A stretch of 64,000 nt of DNA from Blautia sp. SC05B48 (GCF_005848555.1 NZ_CP040518.1:2991501-3055500), one strand, 5' to 3'; positions 22,919-32,145 are shown, counted from the stretch's first letter. Program-made: numbers and translations. The notes: generated from the letters alone by a model not told the origin.

Positions 22919-24358
22919 ATGGAGAAAAGATCAACCATCAGTAAAAAGACACTGAAGATCATACTTGGGATCTGCATTGGCGTAACAATCCTGGCAGTGG
23001 CAGGGTTATTTGTCTATACATACTTGGCAGATCACAATACGCTGGGACGGAAGATTTCCATATGGGGAGTGGATGTTTCCGGACTGGATGCAAAGCAGGC
23101 AGAAGAAAAGATCACTGCGGAATTTGCAGATCGTCCGGTATCCTTTCAGGAAAATGATCAGGAAGTTTACAGTACTACTTTGAAAGAGCTGGGCTACAGT
23201 CTCAATGAAGAAGCCCTTCTGAGTAAGCTTACAGAAATTCAGAAACAGCGGGAAGAGAGCCGGAAGCTTTTTCCAAAGGAAGAAAATATAGAACCGGAAT
23301 GTCAGATCGAGGAAGATGAGGAGCAGGAAAAGCAGGCTCTCGATCTTTCAAATTTCGGTACGGAAGAAAGAAAAGCTTCTGTTGATGCAGCCATTCAGTA
23401 CGATAAGGAGAAAAAAGAATTCACCCTTGTGAAACAGGTACAGGGGACGGAAATCGATCCGGATAAGCTGGAGACTACCGTGGACACAAATCTGAACGCA
23501 GCATTTGATACGGCTCTGCTTGGGGATACCATCACAGTACCGATCAACAAGCATGTGTATGTAAGCCCGACGGTCACTGTAACAGAGGATATGAAAAATA
23601 AGATTACAGACCTGAACAGCCAGCTGAAGAAATACCGCAGCAGTACAGTAACTTATACATTCGGAAGTGAAACGGCTGTTCTGGATTCCGATACGATCAC
23701 ATCCTGGCTGAAGGCTGAGGGGGAGACGCTGGCTTTAGATGAAGAAGCCATTAAAGCCTACATCAGTGAGCTTGCCAACAAATACAATACCATTTATGTT
23801 CCCCGCACCTTTCATACATCTGCGGGAACCGATGTGACCATTGAGGGAAATGAGTACGGCTACCGGATCGATCAGGACGGAGAATATTCTCAGCTTCTGG
23901 AAGACCTGAAAAACGGTACTGTTGTAACGAGAGAGCCTGTTTACAGCAAAAAAGGATATCAGAGAAACGGAACAGACGATCTGGCAGGCAGTTACATAGA
24001 GGTCAGTCTGGATGCACAGCATTTGTGGCTGTATAAGGACGGAAGCCTTGTGACGGAAACAGATATTGTCAGCGGTAAGCCGGTGAAGGGGCGTGAAACA
24101 TATCGTGGTGCTTGGCCGATCGCCTACAAGGCGAGTCCCTTTAACCTTACCAGCAATGAATATGGTTACGATGTAAAGGTTAATTACTGGATGCCTTTTG
24201 TCTACGGACAGGGACTTCATGATGCGTCCTGGCAGTCATCCTTTGGCGGGAACCGTTATAAAACCAACGGAAGCCACGGCTGCATCAATTTGCCTAAGGA
24301 TCAGGCAGCACTGATCTATAACACCATTGATGCAGGTTATCCGATCATTATTTACTGA
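22919..24358 (+). CDS. membrane-anchored L,D-transpeptidase with peptidoglycan-binding repeats
   Basis: A 479-residue cell-wall enzyme. A single N-terminal membrane anchor (about 12-35) is followed by two tandem peptidoglycan-binding modules of the PG_binding_4 type and a C-terminal YkuD domain. The catalytic motif 'SHGCINLP' gives H453 and C455. It forms 3-3 (or related) cross-links in peptidoglycan outside the membrane. It has its own promoter region and a terminator directly after it, so it is probably monocistronic. Confidence 0.95.
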   Translation: MEKRSTISKKTLKIILGICIGVTILAVAGLFVYTYLADHNTLGRKISIWGVDVSGLDAKQAEEKITAEFADRPVSFQENDQEVYSTTLKELGYSLNEEALLSKLTEIQKQREESRKLFPKEENIEPECQIEEDEEQEKQALDLSNFGTEERKASVDAAIQYDKEKKEFTLVKQVQGTEIDPDKLETTVDTNLNAAFDTALLGDTITVPINKHVYVSPTVTVTEDMKNKITDLNSQLKKYRSSTVTYTFGSETAVLDSDTITSWLKAEGETLALDEEAIKAYISELANKYNTIYVPRTFHTSAGTDVTIEGNEYGYRIDQDGEYSQLLEDLKNGTVVTREPVYSKKGYQRNGTDDLAGSYIEVSLDAQHLWLYKDGSLVTETDIVSGKPVKGRETYRGAWPIAYKASPFNLTSNEYGYDVKVNYWMPFVYGQGLHDASWQSSFGGNRYKTNGSHGCINLPKDQAALIYNTIDAGYPIIIY

Positions 24359-24372
24359 TATGAGCAAAAAAG

Positions 24373-24399
24373 CTTCGGAGAGATCCGGAGTTTTTTTTT
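24373..24399 (+). terminator. terminator of the L,D-transpeptidase gene
   Basis: CTTCGGA pairs with TCCGGAG over GAGA, followed by nine T. Confidence 0.85.
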
Positions 24400-24495
24400 A
24401 TGCCTGAAAATGAAAATTATCATGTAAGCAGGATAGTAAATGATAAGATTTTTCAAAAGTACGTTAAAAAAAACACAAAAAATATCGAAAAAGTC

Positions 24496-24524
24496 TTGTC
24501 GAAACAGAAATAACGTGATATGAT
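24496..24524 (+). promoter_or_regulatory. promoter of the hdr-flx-frd-fum operon
   Basis: TTGTCG (24496-24501) and TATGAT (24519-24524) with a 17-base spacer. It leaves a leader of about 195 bases before hdrB. Confidence 0.65.
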
Positions 24525-24545
24525 GATTCCGGAAATCGAGCTAAT

Positions 24546-24618
24546 ACACTTCTTGATTGCGGAGGAAGAGTGTTTTTCTCTTTTATTTGGGTGCAAATTG
24601 ATAAAAAAACTCAAATAA
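24546..24618 (+). promoter_or_regulatory. leader with two successive hairpins (possible attenuator)
   Basis: ACACTTCTT pairs imperfectly with GAAGAGTGT and runs into TTTTTCTCTTTT (24546-24580), so the stem would end transcription soon after its start. A second stem, TTATTTGGGT (24583-24592) with ACTCAAATAA (24609-24618), follows at once. No known riboswitch class is recognised. Confidence 0.5.
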
Positions 24619-24652
24619 GTGTTAGTTGGGGTTTCATTTTTTTATTTATGTA

Positions 24653-24670
24653 TTGTTAAAAAAAAGACAA
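24653..24670. promoter_or_regulatory. possible Rex operator
   Basis: TTGTTAA followed by four bases and AAGACAA: the left half matches the Rex half-site exactly, the right half only in its ACAA. Rex senses NADH/NAD+ and often controls fermentative redox genes in Clostridia, which suits this operon. Weak alone. Confidence 0.35.
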
Positions 24671-24724
24671 TATATGAACAAGAATATCTACTATAAACGT
24701 CAGATTTTAGACTAAGAAAGGATA

Positions 24725-25528
24725 ATGAAAGGTATGAAGTACAGTTATTATCCGGGTTGCACCCTGAGAACAAAGGCCAGAGATCTGGATGAGTATGCCA
24801 GAGCCAGTGCCACAGCCCTTGGGTTTGAGCTTGAGGAAATCGAGGACTGGCAGTGCTGTGGTGGTGTTTATCCGCTTGGCACAGATGAGATCGCCACAAA
24901 GCTTTCTTCCGTCCGTGCGCTGAACCAGGCAAAAGAAAAAGGCCAGGATCTGGTGACAATCTGTTCTGCCTGTCATCATGTGATCAAGCGTGTCAATGAT
25001 GATATGAAAAACGTGGAAGATATCCGGACCAGAGCCAACAATTATATGCAGCTGGAAGCTCCCTATGAAGGAGAGACAACCGTTCTCCATTATCTGGAGG
25101 TTCTCCGGGACAGAGTCGGTTTTGATAAACTGAAAGAAAAAGTAGTAAATCCTCTTACCGGAAAGAAGATCGGAGCCTATTACGGATGTCTGCTTCTGAG
25201 ACCTGGAAAGATCATGGCATTTGATGATCCGGAAAATCCAAGGATCATGGAAGATTTTATCCGTGCCCTTGGCGCTGAGCCTGTGATCTATCCTTATAGA
25301 AATGAATGCTGTGGAGGATATATATCCCTGAAAGAAAAAGAAATGTCACAGAATATGTGTGAAAAGATTGAAGAAAGCGCAGCAGGCTTTGGCGCAGATA
25401 TGCTGATCACTGCCTGTCCGCTCTGCAAATACAATCTGAATAAAAATTCCGGAAATAAAATGCCGGTTTACTATTTTACAGAGCTTCTGGCAGAAGCCCT
25501 TGGCGTCAAAGAGGAGGTGGCAAAATGA
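24725..25528 (+). CDS. HdrB-like heterodisulfide-reductase subunit
   Basis: A 267-residue protein with two CCG domains: 'YPGCTL', 'WQCCGG', 'CSACHH' in the first half; 'NECCGGYISL' and 'CPLCKYNL' in the second. In HdrB these cysteines bind noncubane [4Fe-4S] clusters that reduce disulfides. No methanogen cofactors are expected here, so the natural acceptor is unknown; it may pass electrons to the fumarate-reductase-like pair downstream. The in-frame ATG at 24734 is an equally good start. Overlaps hdrC by four bases. Confidence 0.9.
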   Translation: MKGMKYSYYPGCTLRTKARDLDEYARASATALGFELEEIEDWQCCGGVYPLGTDEIATKLSSVRALNQAKEKGQDLVTICSACHHVIKRVNDDMKNVEDIRTRANNYMQLEAPYEGETTVLHYLEVLRDRVGFDKLKEKVVNPLTGKKIGAYYGCLLLRPGKIMAFDDPENPRIMEDFIRALGAEPVIYPYRNECCGGYISLKEKEMSQNMCEKIEESAAGFGADMLITACPLCKYNLNKNSGNKMPVYYFTELLAEALGVKEEVAK

Positions 25529-25914
25529 GAGATAACCATTCTGCTGCGGAAAAAATAAAGGAGATCAGCGGAACCAATCCTCTGAAATGTATGAAGTGTG
25601 GCAAATGCTCTGCTACCTGCCCATCCTTTGACGAGATGGATATCAAGCCTCATCAGTTTGTGTCCTACGTGATCAATGAAAATATCGAAGCACTTGTAAA
25701 TTCAGCATCTTTGTGGAAATGTCTTTCCTGCTTTGCCTGTGTGGAGCGGTGTCCGAGAGACGTAAAACCCGGAAAGATCATTGACGGGGCAAGACAGCTG
25801 GTTGTTCGGGAAAAAGGCGGCGACTATCTTTCACCAAATGAAATTCCGGAGCTTCTTGATCCGGAGCTTCCTCAGCAGCTGCTTGTAAGTGCGTTCAGAA
25901 GATACAGGAGGTGA
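25525..25914 (+). CDS. HdrC-like 4Fe-4S subunit
   Basis: A 129-residue electron-transfer subunit carrying two classic cluster motifs, 'CMKCGKCSATCP' and 'CLSCFACVERCP'. In Hdr complexes HdrC wires the FAD of HdrA to HdrB. The ATGA overlap with hdrB and the closeness of hdrA support a stoichiometric complex. No membrane segment, so a soluble HdrABC type, not HdrDE. Confidence 0.93.
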   Translation: MRDNHSAAEKIKEISGTNPLKCMKCGKCSATCPSFDEMDIKPHQFVSYVINENIEALVNSASLWKCLSCFACVERCPRDVKPGKIIDGARQLVVREKGGDYLSPNEIPELLDPELPQQLLVSAFRRYRR

Positions 25915-25918
25915 GAAA

Positions 25919-27907
25919 GTGCAGAGAATCGGTGTATTTGTCTGTCATTGCGGAAGTAATATTGCCGCTACGGTAGACGTGAAAAAAGTTGTGGAAATCA
26001 TTGCAAAAGAGCCTGGAGTTGTCCATGCAGAAGATTATCAGTATATGTGTTCCGAAGCAGGACAGTCCAGGATCCAGGAAGCCATCCGTGAAAAAAATCT
26101 CACAGGAGTGGTTGTCTGTTCCTGTTCTCCGCGTATGCATGAGGCAACTTTCCGTAAAGCAGCGGAAAAGGCCGGCCTGAATCCATATATGGTGGAGATC
26201 GCAAATATCCGTGAGCATTGTTCCTGGATCCACAAGGATATGCAGGAGGCTACGGAAAAGGCCGTGATCCTTGCAAGAGCAGCAGTAGCAAAAGTCAATT
26301 TAAATGCTCCTCTTCAGCCGGGAGAAAGCCGGGTTACAAAGAGAGCCCTGATCATCGGAGGCGGTATCGCCGGAATCCAGACGGCTCTTGATATTGCCGA
26401 TGCAGGCTATGAAGTTGATATTGTGGAAAAAACACCAAGTATCGGCGGAAGAATGTCACAGCTTGACAAAACCTTCCCTACTCTGGATTGCTCCGCATGT
26501 ATCCTTACTCCAAAAATGGTGGAGGCTGCAGCTCATGAAAAGATCAATATCTATACATACAGTGAAGTAGAAAAAGTTGCAGGTTTTGTAGGAGATTTTA
26601 CCGTTGATATCCGCAAAAAAGCGCGAAGTGTCAACATGGACAAATGTACAGGCTGTGGAGTCTGCCAGGAAAAGTGTCCTTCCAAAAAGATTCCAAATGA
26701 GTTCAACAGAGGGCTGAACAACCGGTCAGCTATTTATACTCCGTTTGCACAGGCGATTCCAAATGTTCCTGTGATCGACAGAGAGCATTGCCTGAAATTT
26801 AAGACAGGCAAATGTGGTGTCTGCTCCAAAGTATGTCAGGCAGGAGCCATTGATTACGATCAGCAGGATGAGATCGTAACACAGAAATACGGAGCAATCG
26901 TGGTGGCAACCGGATTTGATACCATCAAGCTTGACAAATATGATGAATACGCATACAGCCAGAGCAAGGATGTGATCACATCTCTGGAGCTGGAGCGTAT
27001 CATGAATGCTGCAGGACCTACAAAAGGACATCTTGAGCGCCTTTCCGATGGAAAAGCACCGAAGGAGATCGTATTTATCCAGTGTGTTGGAAGCCGTTGC
27101 TCCGATGACCGTGGAAAGCCATACTGTTCCAAGATCTGCTGTATGTACACAGCTAAGCATGCCATGCTGATCCGTGATAAATATCCGGATACCAATGTGA
27201 CGGTATTTTATATTGATGTCCGTACACCTGGTAAAAACTTCGATGAGTTTTACAGAAGAGCAGTTGAGCAGTATAACGTAAACTACATCAAAGGTCAGGT
27301 AGGAAAAGTGATCCCGCAGCCGGATGGAACACTTCTTGTTCAGGGCTCGGATCTTCTTGACAATAAGCAGATCTTCAAGAAAGCAGATATGGTAGTTCTT
27401 GCAACAGCCATTGAGCCGAATCCGGATGTACGTAAGATCGCTACCATGCTTACTGCAAGTATTGACACCAACAATTTCCTTACAGAAGCTCATGCAAAGC
27501 TTCGTCCTGTAGAATCACCGACAGCAGGAATTTTCCTTTCCGGTGTATGCCAGGGACCAAAGGATATCCCGGAGACAGTTGCCCAGGCAGGAGCTGCGGC
27601 TGTAAAGGCCATAGGACTTCTTGCAAAGGATAAGCTGACAACCAATCCATGTACGGCAAAATCCGACGAGCTTCTCTGTAACGGATGCTCTACCTGTGCA
27701 AATGTATGTCCTTACGGAGCGATTTCCTATGAGGAGAAACAGGTCAACGATCACGGTATCCGTGAGACAAGAAGAGTTGCGGTTGTCAATACAGCACTTT
27801 GCCAGGGCTGCGGTGCCTGCACAGTAGCCTGCCCGTCAGGAGCCATGGACCTTCAGGGCTTCTCCAACAGACAGATTATCGCGGAGGTGGATGCAATATG
27901 TCGATAG
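25919..27907 (+). CDS. HdrA-like electron-bifurcating flavoprotein
   Basis: A 662-residue protein beginning at GTG 25919 (AGGAGGTG upstream). An N-terminal cysteine domain ('FVCHCGSN', 'VCSCSPRMHE') precedes the FAD domain ('IIGGGIAGIQTALDIADAGYEVDIVEK'). Inserted ferredoxin motifs are 'CTGCGVCQEKCP' and 'GKCGVCSKVCQ', and two more [4Fe-4S] motifs end the protein ('CNGCSTCANVCP', 'CQGCGACTVACP'). HdrA is the site of flavin-based electron bifurcation, coupling an exergonic reduction to ferredoxin reduction. It overlaps the MvhD-like gene. Confidence 0.94.
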   Translation: MQRIGVFVCHCGSNIAATVDVKKVVEIIAKEPGVVHAEDYQYMCSEAGQSRIQEAIREKNLTGVVVCSCSPRMHEATFRKAAEKAGLNPYMVEIANIREHCSWIHKDMQEATEKAVILARAAVAKVNLNAPLQPGESRVTKRALIIGGGIAGIQTALDIADAGYEVDIVEKTPSIGGRMSQLDKTFPTLDCSACILTPKMVEAAAHEKINIYTYSEVEKVAGFVGDFTVDIRKKARSVNMDKCTGCGVCQEKCPSKKIPNEFNRGLNNRSAIYTPFAQAIPNVPVIDREHCLKFKTGKCGVCSKVCQAGAIDYDQQDEIVTQKYGAIVVATGFDTIKLDKYDEYAYSQSKDVITSLELERIMNAAGPTKGHLERLSDGKAPKEIVFIQCVGSRCSDDRGKPYCSKICCMYTAKHAMLIRDKYPDTNVTVFYIDVRTPGKNFDEFYRRAVEQYNVNYIKGQVGKVIPQPDGTLLVQGSDLLDNKQIFKKADMVVLATAIEPNPDVRKIATMLTASIDTNNFLTEAHAKLRPVESPTAGIFLSGVCQGPKDIPETVAQAGAAAVKAIGLLAKDKLTTNPCTAKSDELLCNGCSTCANVCPYGAISYEEKQVNDHGIRETRRVAVVNTALCQGCGACTVACPSGAMDLQGFSNRQIIAEVDAICR

Positions 27908-28341
27908 AAACAAAGGAAGAATTCAGACCAAAGATCGTGGCATTCTGCTGTAACTGGTGCAGCTACGCCGGAGCAGACCTTGCCGGAAGCAGCCGTTTAA
28001 GCTATCCGGCGGATGTAAAGATCATCCGCGTGCCTTGTTCCTGCCGTGTCAATCCCATGTTCATCCTCCGTGCCTTTGAAAAAGGAGCCGATGGTGTGAT
28101 CATGTGCGGATGCCATCCGGGAGACTGCCATTACAGTACCGGAAACTATTATGCAAGAAGACGTATGACACTTCTGTTTTCAATGCTGGATTATATTGGG
28201 GTAGAAAACGGAAGAACACGTGTTGAATGGGTATCTGCCGCAGAAGGCGTGAAATTTTCACAGACTATGAATGAGTTTGTTGAGAAGATCCATTCACTTG
28301 GTAAAAACGTGAGATTGGAGGATATAAGATGCAGGAGCTGA
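27898..28341 (+). CDS. MvhD/FlxD-like iron-sulfur subunit
   Basis: A 147-residue protein with the MvhD cysteine pattern: 'AFCCNWCSYAGADLAG', 'VPCSCRV', 'GVIMCGCHPGDCHY'. MvhD (FlxD in HdrABC-FlxABCD) holds a [2Fe-2S] cluster and docks the electron-input module onto HdrA. The start is the ATG inside the hdrA end (27898), and its own end overlaps the next gene by 13 bases. A longer upstream frame is only hdrA read in another frame. Confidence 0.92.
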   Translation: MSIETKEEFRPKIVAFCCNWCSYAGADLAGSSRLSYPADVKIIRVPCSCRVNPMFILRAFEKGADGVIMCGCHPGDCHYSTGNYYARRRMTLLFSMLDYIGVENGRTRVEWVSAAEGVKFSQTMNEFVEKIHSLGKNVRLEDIRCRS

Positions 28342-29303
28342 TAAAACGTGCAAAAGAACTGCTTGCAGATGGCACGGTAGTCCGGGTTCTTGGGTGGAAA
28401 GCCGGAGATCTTGCCTTTAATCCGGAACCAGCCTATTTTGAAACACCGGAATCTCTGGAGGATTTTGTCTATGATGGATTCTGCGGTGCCAATTTAAGCA
28501 AATATATGATCGAAGCTTCCAAGCTGGAAGGAAAAACCATGGTCTGTCTGAAGCCCTGCGATACATATAGCTTTAACCAGCTTTTGAAAGAGCATCGTGT
28601 AGATAGAGAAAAAGCCTATATCGTAGGCGTTGGCTGTAAAGGAAAGTTGGATATTGAAAAGATCCGCAAAATGGGAATCAAGGGTATCCGGGGAATTTCC
28701 GGAGCAGAGATTACCGGAGATGCAGAGACATTGACTGTGGATACTGTTTACGGAGAAAAAACCTGTGCATACAAAGATGCCATGCTGGAACGCTGCCATG
28801 TATGTAAAGGAAAAGAGCATAAAATTTACGATGAACTGATCGGTGAGTCAAAGGAGACAAAGGACGCTGACCGTTTCGCAGAAATTGAGCGGATCGAGGC
28901 AATGAGTCCGGAAGAAAAATTTGCATTCTGGCAGAGTGAGCTGAGTAAATGTATCCGCTGTAATGCCTGCCGTAATGTATGTCCGGCCTGCAGTTGCCGC
29001 AAATGCGTTTTTGACAGCAATAAGTTCGACAGCGCCCAGAAGGCAAATGTGGATTCCTTTGAGGAAAAGATGTTCCATGTGATCCGTGCCTTCCATGTAG
29101 CAGGAAGATGTACGGACTGTGGCGAGTGCAGCAGAGTCTGTCCGCAGGGAATTCCCCTTCATCTGTTTAACCGTAAGTTTATCAAGGATATTGATGATTT
29201 TTACGGTGAGTACCAGGCAGGCGAGGATGCGGAGTCAAAGGGTCCGCTTACCAGCTTTACCTTTGATGATGTAGAGCCAGGGATCGTGGCAGAAAGGGGA
29301 TAA
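28329..29303 (+). CDS. FlxC-like 4Fe-4S protein with F420-hydrogenase-beta-like region
   Basis: A 324-residue soluble protein. The N-terminal half resembles the beta subunit of F420-linked hydrogenases ('VRVLGWKAGDLAFNPEP', 'CLKPCDTYSFNQLLKE', 'VGVGCKGKLD'). The C-terminal half has two cluster motifs, 'CIRCNACRNVCPACSCRKC' and 'CTDCGECSRVCPQ'. By gene order (MvhD-like before, AsrA-like and FAD reductase after) it matches the iron-sulfur subunit of FlxABCD-type NADH modules. Confidence 0.82.
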   Translation: MQELIKRAKELLADGTVVRVLGWKAGDLAFNPEPAYFETPESLEDFVYDGFCGANLSKYMIEASKLEGKTMVCLKPCDTYSFNQLLKEHRVDREKAYIVGVGCKGKLDIEKIRKMGIKGIRGISGAEITGDAETLTVDTVYGEKTCAYKDAMLERCHVCKGKEHKIYDELIGESKETKDADRFAEIERIEAMSPEEKFAFWQSELSKCIRCNACRNVCPACSCRKCVFDSNKFDSAQKANVDSFEEKMFHVIRAFHVAGRCTDCGECSRVCPQGIPLHLFNRKFIKDIDDFYGEYQAGEDAESKGPLTSFTFDDVEPGIVAERG

Positions 29304-29306
29304 TGT

Positions 29307-30344
29307 ATGTATAAGATCGCAGTAGAAAATCTGCCGGCATTATTCCGGAAAATTGCCGCAGACCAGGAATTATATTTACCGGTAAAGGTAAGTGAGCAGG
29401 TAAATTTCAAGGTATGGAGCGAGGATGCAGAAGTTTCCCTTGAAACACTGAAAACCGTAAAATCACCGAAGGATGTTTTCTTTCCGCAGAGTGAAAATCT
29501 CTATACCTGTAAAAAAGACGGGAAAAATATCAGCATTGAGCCTCAGGCACTGAAAGACCAGAATTTTGTCGTATTCGGAATGAGAGCCTGTGATGTGCAG
29601 GGCGTGAAGGTTCTCGACAATGTGTTCCTTGGGGATCCGGTGGATACTTTTTACCAGGCAAGAAGAGAACACGGAACCATCGTAGCTCTTGCCTGTCATG
29701 AACCGGAGGAAAGCTGCTTCTGTAAAGTATTTGGCATTGATGCCGCAGATCCGGAAGCAGATGTTGCAGCCTGGATCATCGAGGGAGAACTTTTTTGGAA
29801 GCCTCTCACAGAAAAGGGAAATGCTCTGACAGAAACTGTGAAGGAGCTTTTGGCAGATTCTGATGAGACAAGGGTAGAAGAGGAAAAGAAGGCGATCCGT
29901 GATATCATCGAACTTCTTCCATATTCACATCTTTCACTGGAAGGATGGGCGCAGGAAGAATACATGGATCGTTTCAACTCTCCTGTATGGGAGAAGCTGT
30001 ACAAGCCGTGCCTTGCCTGTGGAACCTGTACCTTCGTATGTCCGACCTGTCAGTGCTATGACATCAAGGATTACGATACAGGGCACGGTGTTCACCGTTA
30101 TCGCTGCTGGGATTCCTGCATGTACTCTGATTTTACCATGATGGCTCACGGAAACAACCGTACCAGCCAGATGCAGAGATTCCGTCAGAGATTTATGCAT
30201 AAGCTTGTTTATTATCCGTTAAATAATGACGGTATGTTCTCCTGTGTTGGCTGCGGCCGCTGCGTGGAGAAATGTCCGGAATCTTTAAATATCGTAAAAG
30301 TCATCAAGGCCTTTGAAAAACAGGGAGGTGAAAAGAATGAGTGA
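29307..30344 (+). CDS. FlxB/AsrA-like 4Fe-4S dicluster protein
   Basis: A 345-residue protein of the family shared by anaerobic sulfite reductase subunit A and the beta subunit of soluble hydrogenases. 'VFGMRACDVQGVKVLD' is the family hallmark; cluster motifs are 'CLACGTCTFVCPTCQC' and 'CVGCGRCVEKCPE'. It relays electrons between the FAD/NAD subunit next door and the Hdr part. It ends eight bases inside the next gene. Confidence 0.88.
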   Translation: MYKIAVENLPALFRKIAADQELYLPVKVSEQVNFKVWSEDAEVSLETLKTVKSPKDVFFPQSENLYTCKKDGKNISIEPQALKDQNFVVFGMRACDVQGVKVLDNVFLGDPVDTFYQARREHGTIVALACHEPEESCFCKVFGIDAADPEADVAAWIIEGELFWKPLTEKGNALTETVKELLADSDETRVEEEKKAIRDIIELLPYSHLSLEGWAQEEYMDRFNSPVWEKLYKPCLACGTCTFVCPTCQCYDIKDYDTGHGVHRYRCWDSCMYSDFTMMAHGNNRTSQMQRFRQRFMHKLVYYPLNNDGMFSCVGCGRCVEKCPESLNIVKVIKAFEKQGGEKNE

Positions 30345-31191
30345 ATGTACCTGTCATAAAAATTATACACTGGATACGCTGATTCCCAAGGTTGGCGTGA
30401 TCACAGATATCCGTCAGGAGACACCGGATGTAAAAACCTTCCGTGTGGAAGCTCCGGAGGGTGGAAAGCTTTTCGAGCATATGCCAGGGCAGTGTGCCAT
30501 GGTCTGTGCACCAGGCGTCAGTGAAGGTATGTTTTCCATTACTTCTTCTCCGACTGTAAAAGATTATCAGGAATTCAGTATCAAAAAATGCGGATCCCTT
30601 ACCGATTATCTTCATAGCCTTCAGGTTGGAGATGAGATCGCAGTCCGCGGACCATACGGAAATCATTTTCCGGTGGAAGATAAATTAAAGGGAAAAAATC
30701 TCCTGTTTATCGCAGGTGGAATCGGTCTGGCACCTCTTCGTTCCGTGATCAATTATGTGCTGGATAACCGTGAGGATTACGGAACAGTAGATATTCTCTA
30801 TGGTTCCCGTTCCGCAGATGATCTGGTGCAGCTTAAGGAAATCCAGGAAGTATGGATGAAAACAGAAGGTGTAAATGTATATCTTACCATTGACCGCGAG
30901 CAGGAAGGCTGGGACGGTCATGTGGGATTTGTTCCGAATTATCTGAAGGAGATTGGCTTTGATACCAATAAGACCGCTCTGGTCTGTGGCCCGCCGATCA
31001 TGATCAAATTCGTTCTGGCAGGACTGGAAGAGCTGGGCTTCTCCAGAGATCAGGTATATACCACACTGGAGCTTCGTATGAAATGCGGTGTCGGAAAATG
31101 CGGCCGCTGCAACATCGGAGACAAATACGTCTGCAAAGACGGACCGGTATTTAGATGTGATGAGGTTGATGAATTACCTAATGAGTATTGA
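30337..31191 (+). CDS. FlxA-like FAD/NAD(P)H oxidoreductase (AsrB/PyrK type)
   Basis: A 284-residue ferredoxin-NADP-reductase-fold protein. The FAD domain ('FSITSSPTV') is followed by an NAD(P) domain ('FIAGGIGLAPLRSVINYVL', 'LVCGPPIMIKFVLAGL') and a C-terminal [2Fe-2S] cysteine set ('MKCGVGKCGRCNIGDKYVCKDGP'). This is the probable NADH entry point of the bifurcating complex. Start at 30337 because of GGGAGGTG nine bases upstream. A 263-base structured gap separates it from the frdB-like gene. Confidence 0.92.
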   Translation: MSECTCHKNYTLDTLIPKVGVITDIRQETPDVKTFRVEAPEGGKLFEHMPGQCAMVCAPGVSEGMFSITSSPTVKDYQEFSIKKCGSLTDYLHSLQVGDEIAVRGPYGNHFPVEDKLKGKNLLFIAGGIGLAPLRSVINYVLDNREDYGTVDILYGSRSADDLVQLKEIQEVWMKTEGVNVYLTIDREQEGWDGHVGFVPNYLKEIGFDTNKTALVCGPPIMIKFVLAGLEELGFSRDQVYTTLELRMKCGVGKCGRCNIGDKYVCKDGPVFRCDEVDELPNEY

Positions 31192-31454
31192 TAAGCAATG
31201 AGCAGTGCACAGACGTTGATAAAAACAGATGCGTCATGCTTGCATGTAAGCAGCTGTTTTTATCGGCGGCTGTATAGGGCGAATGCCCTCAAGCGAGATG
31301 AAGCGAAGTGGAATCGAGCCTGGCACTGCGGGGTACAGTACACAGCCATGGGAACCATCTCGCTAAGCTGCCAATTTTAGGAGCGTTGCGACGGGCACGT
31401 GTGAGATGGCTGTTCCACATGGCGTACGATTTGGATAAAAGAAAGGACACCAAC
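31192..31454 (+). other. structured spacer inside the redox operon
   Basis: Long for this otherwise overlapping operon. GATAAAAACAG (31218-31228) pairs with CTGTTTTTATC (31254-31264), then a GC-rich tract holds two mutually exclusive pairings: AGCGAGATG with CATCTCGCT, and GGAACCATCTC with GAGATGGCTGTTCC. No convincing gene. Could be a processing or attenuation element, or a repeat insertion. Confidence 0.5.
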
Positions 31455-32132
31455 ATGGAAAATAATATGGTAAACGTATATTTTTTCGGTAAGAAATACA
31501 GCGTTCCCGGTGATCTGACCATTATGACAGCTATGGAATATGCCGGTTATACATTAAAAAGAGGATGCGGCTGCAGACACGGATTCTGCGGCGCCTGCGC
31601 GACCATCTACAGGATCAAGGGACAGAATGAACTGAAAACCTGTCTCGCCTGTCAGACACAGGTGCAGGAGGGAATGTATGTGGCAAGCATCCCGTTCTTC
31701 CCTACAGACAAGAGACTTTATAATATAGAAGATCTTAAGCCGAACCAGCAGGTAATGATGGAGCTCTATCCGGAGATCTACAGCTGCATCGGATGCAACG
31801 CCTGCACAAAGGCCTGTACACAGGACTTAAATGTCATGCAGTATATTGCATATGCACAGAGAGGCGAGCTTGAGAAATGTGCAGAAGAATCCTTTGACTG
31901 TGTAAGCTGCGGCTGCTGTTCTGTAAGATGTCCGGCAGGAATTTCCCATCCGATGGTAGGCCTTCTGGCAAGACGTCTCACCGGTAAATATATCGCACCG
32001 AAAAGCGAACATCTGGAGAAACGTGTGGAAGAGATCCACGAGGGCAAATTTGACGATATGATCGAGAAGATCATGCAGAAGCCGATCACAGAGATGCAGG
32101 AACTTTACAACAGCAGAGAAATCGAGAAGTAG
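31455..32132 (+). CDS. fumarate-reductase-like iron-sulfur subunit
   Basis: A 225-residue FrdB/SdhB relative. The N-terminal [2Fe-2S] ferredoxin is 'RGCGCRHGFCGACATIYR' with the fourth cysteine in 'KTCLAC'; two [4Fe-4S]-type motifs follow, 'CIGCNACTKACTQ' and 'CVSCGCCSVRCPA'. No membrane-anchor partner is encoded, so it should act in the cytoplasm with the flavoprotein next door, like the thiol:fumarate reductases of methanogens. Start at 31455 (AAAGGA upstream); the longer frame to 31308 lies in the spacer hairpins. Confidence 0.88.
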   Translation: MENNMVNVYFFGKKYSVPGDLTIMTAMEYAGYTLKRGCGCRHGFCGACATIYRIKGQNELKTCLACQTQVQEGMYVASIPFFPTDKRLYNIEDLKPNQQVMMELYPEIYSCIGCNACTKACTQDLNVMQYIAYAQRGELEKCAEESFDCVSCGCCSVRCPAGISHPMVGLLARRLTGKYIAPKSEHLEKRVEEIHEGKFDDMIEKIMQKPITEMQELYNSREIEK

Positions 32133-32145
32133 GAGGGCGTAAAAC

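Noticed and set aside
24546..24720. Known riboswitch in the leader of the redox operon
   Set aside because: No conserved core of any class I know is visible; only simple stems.
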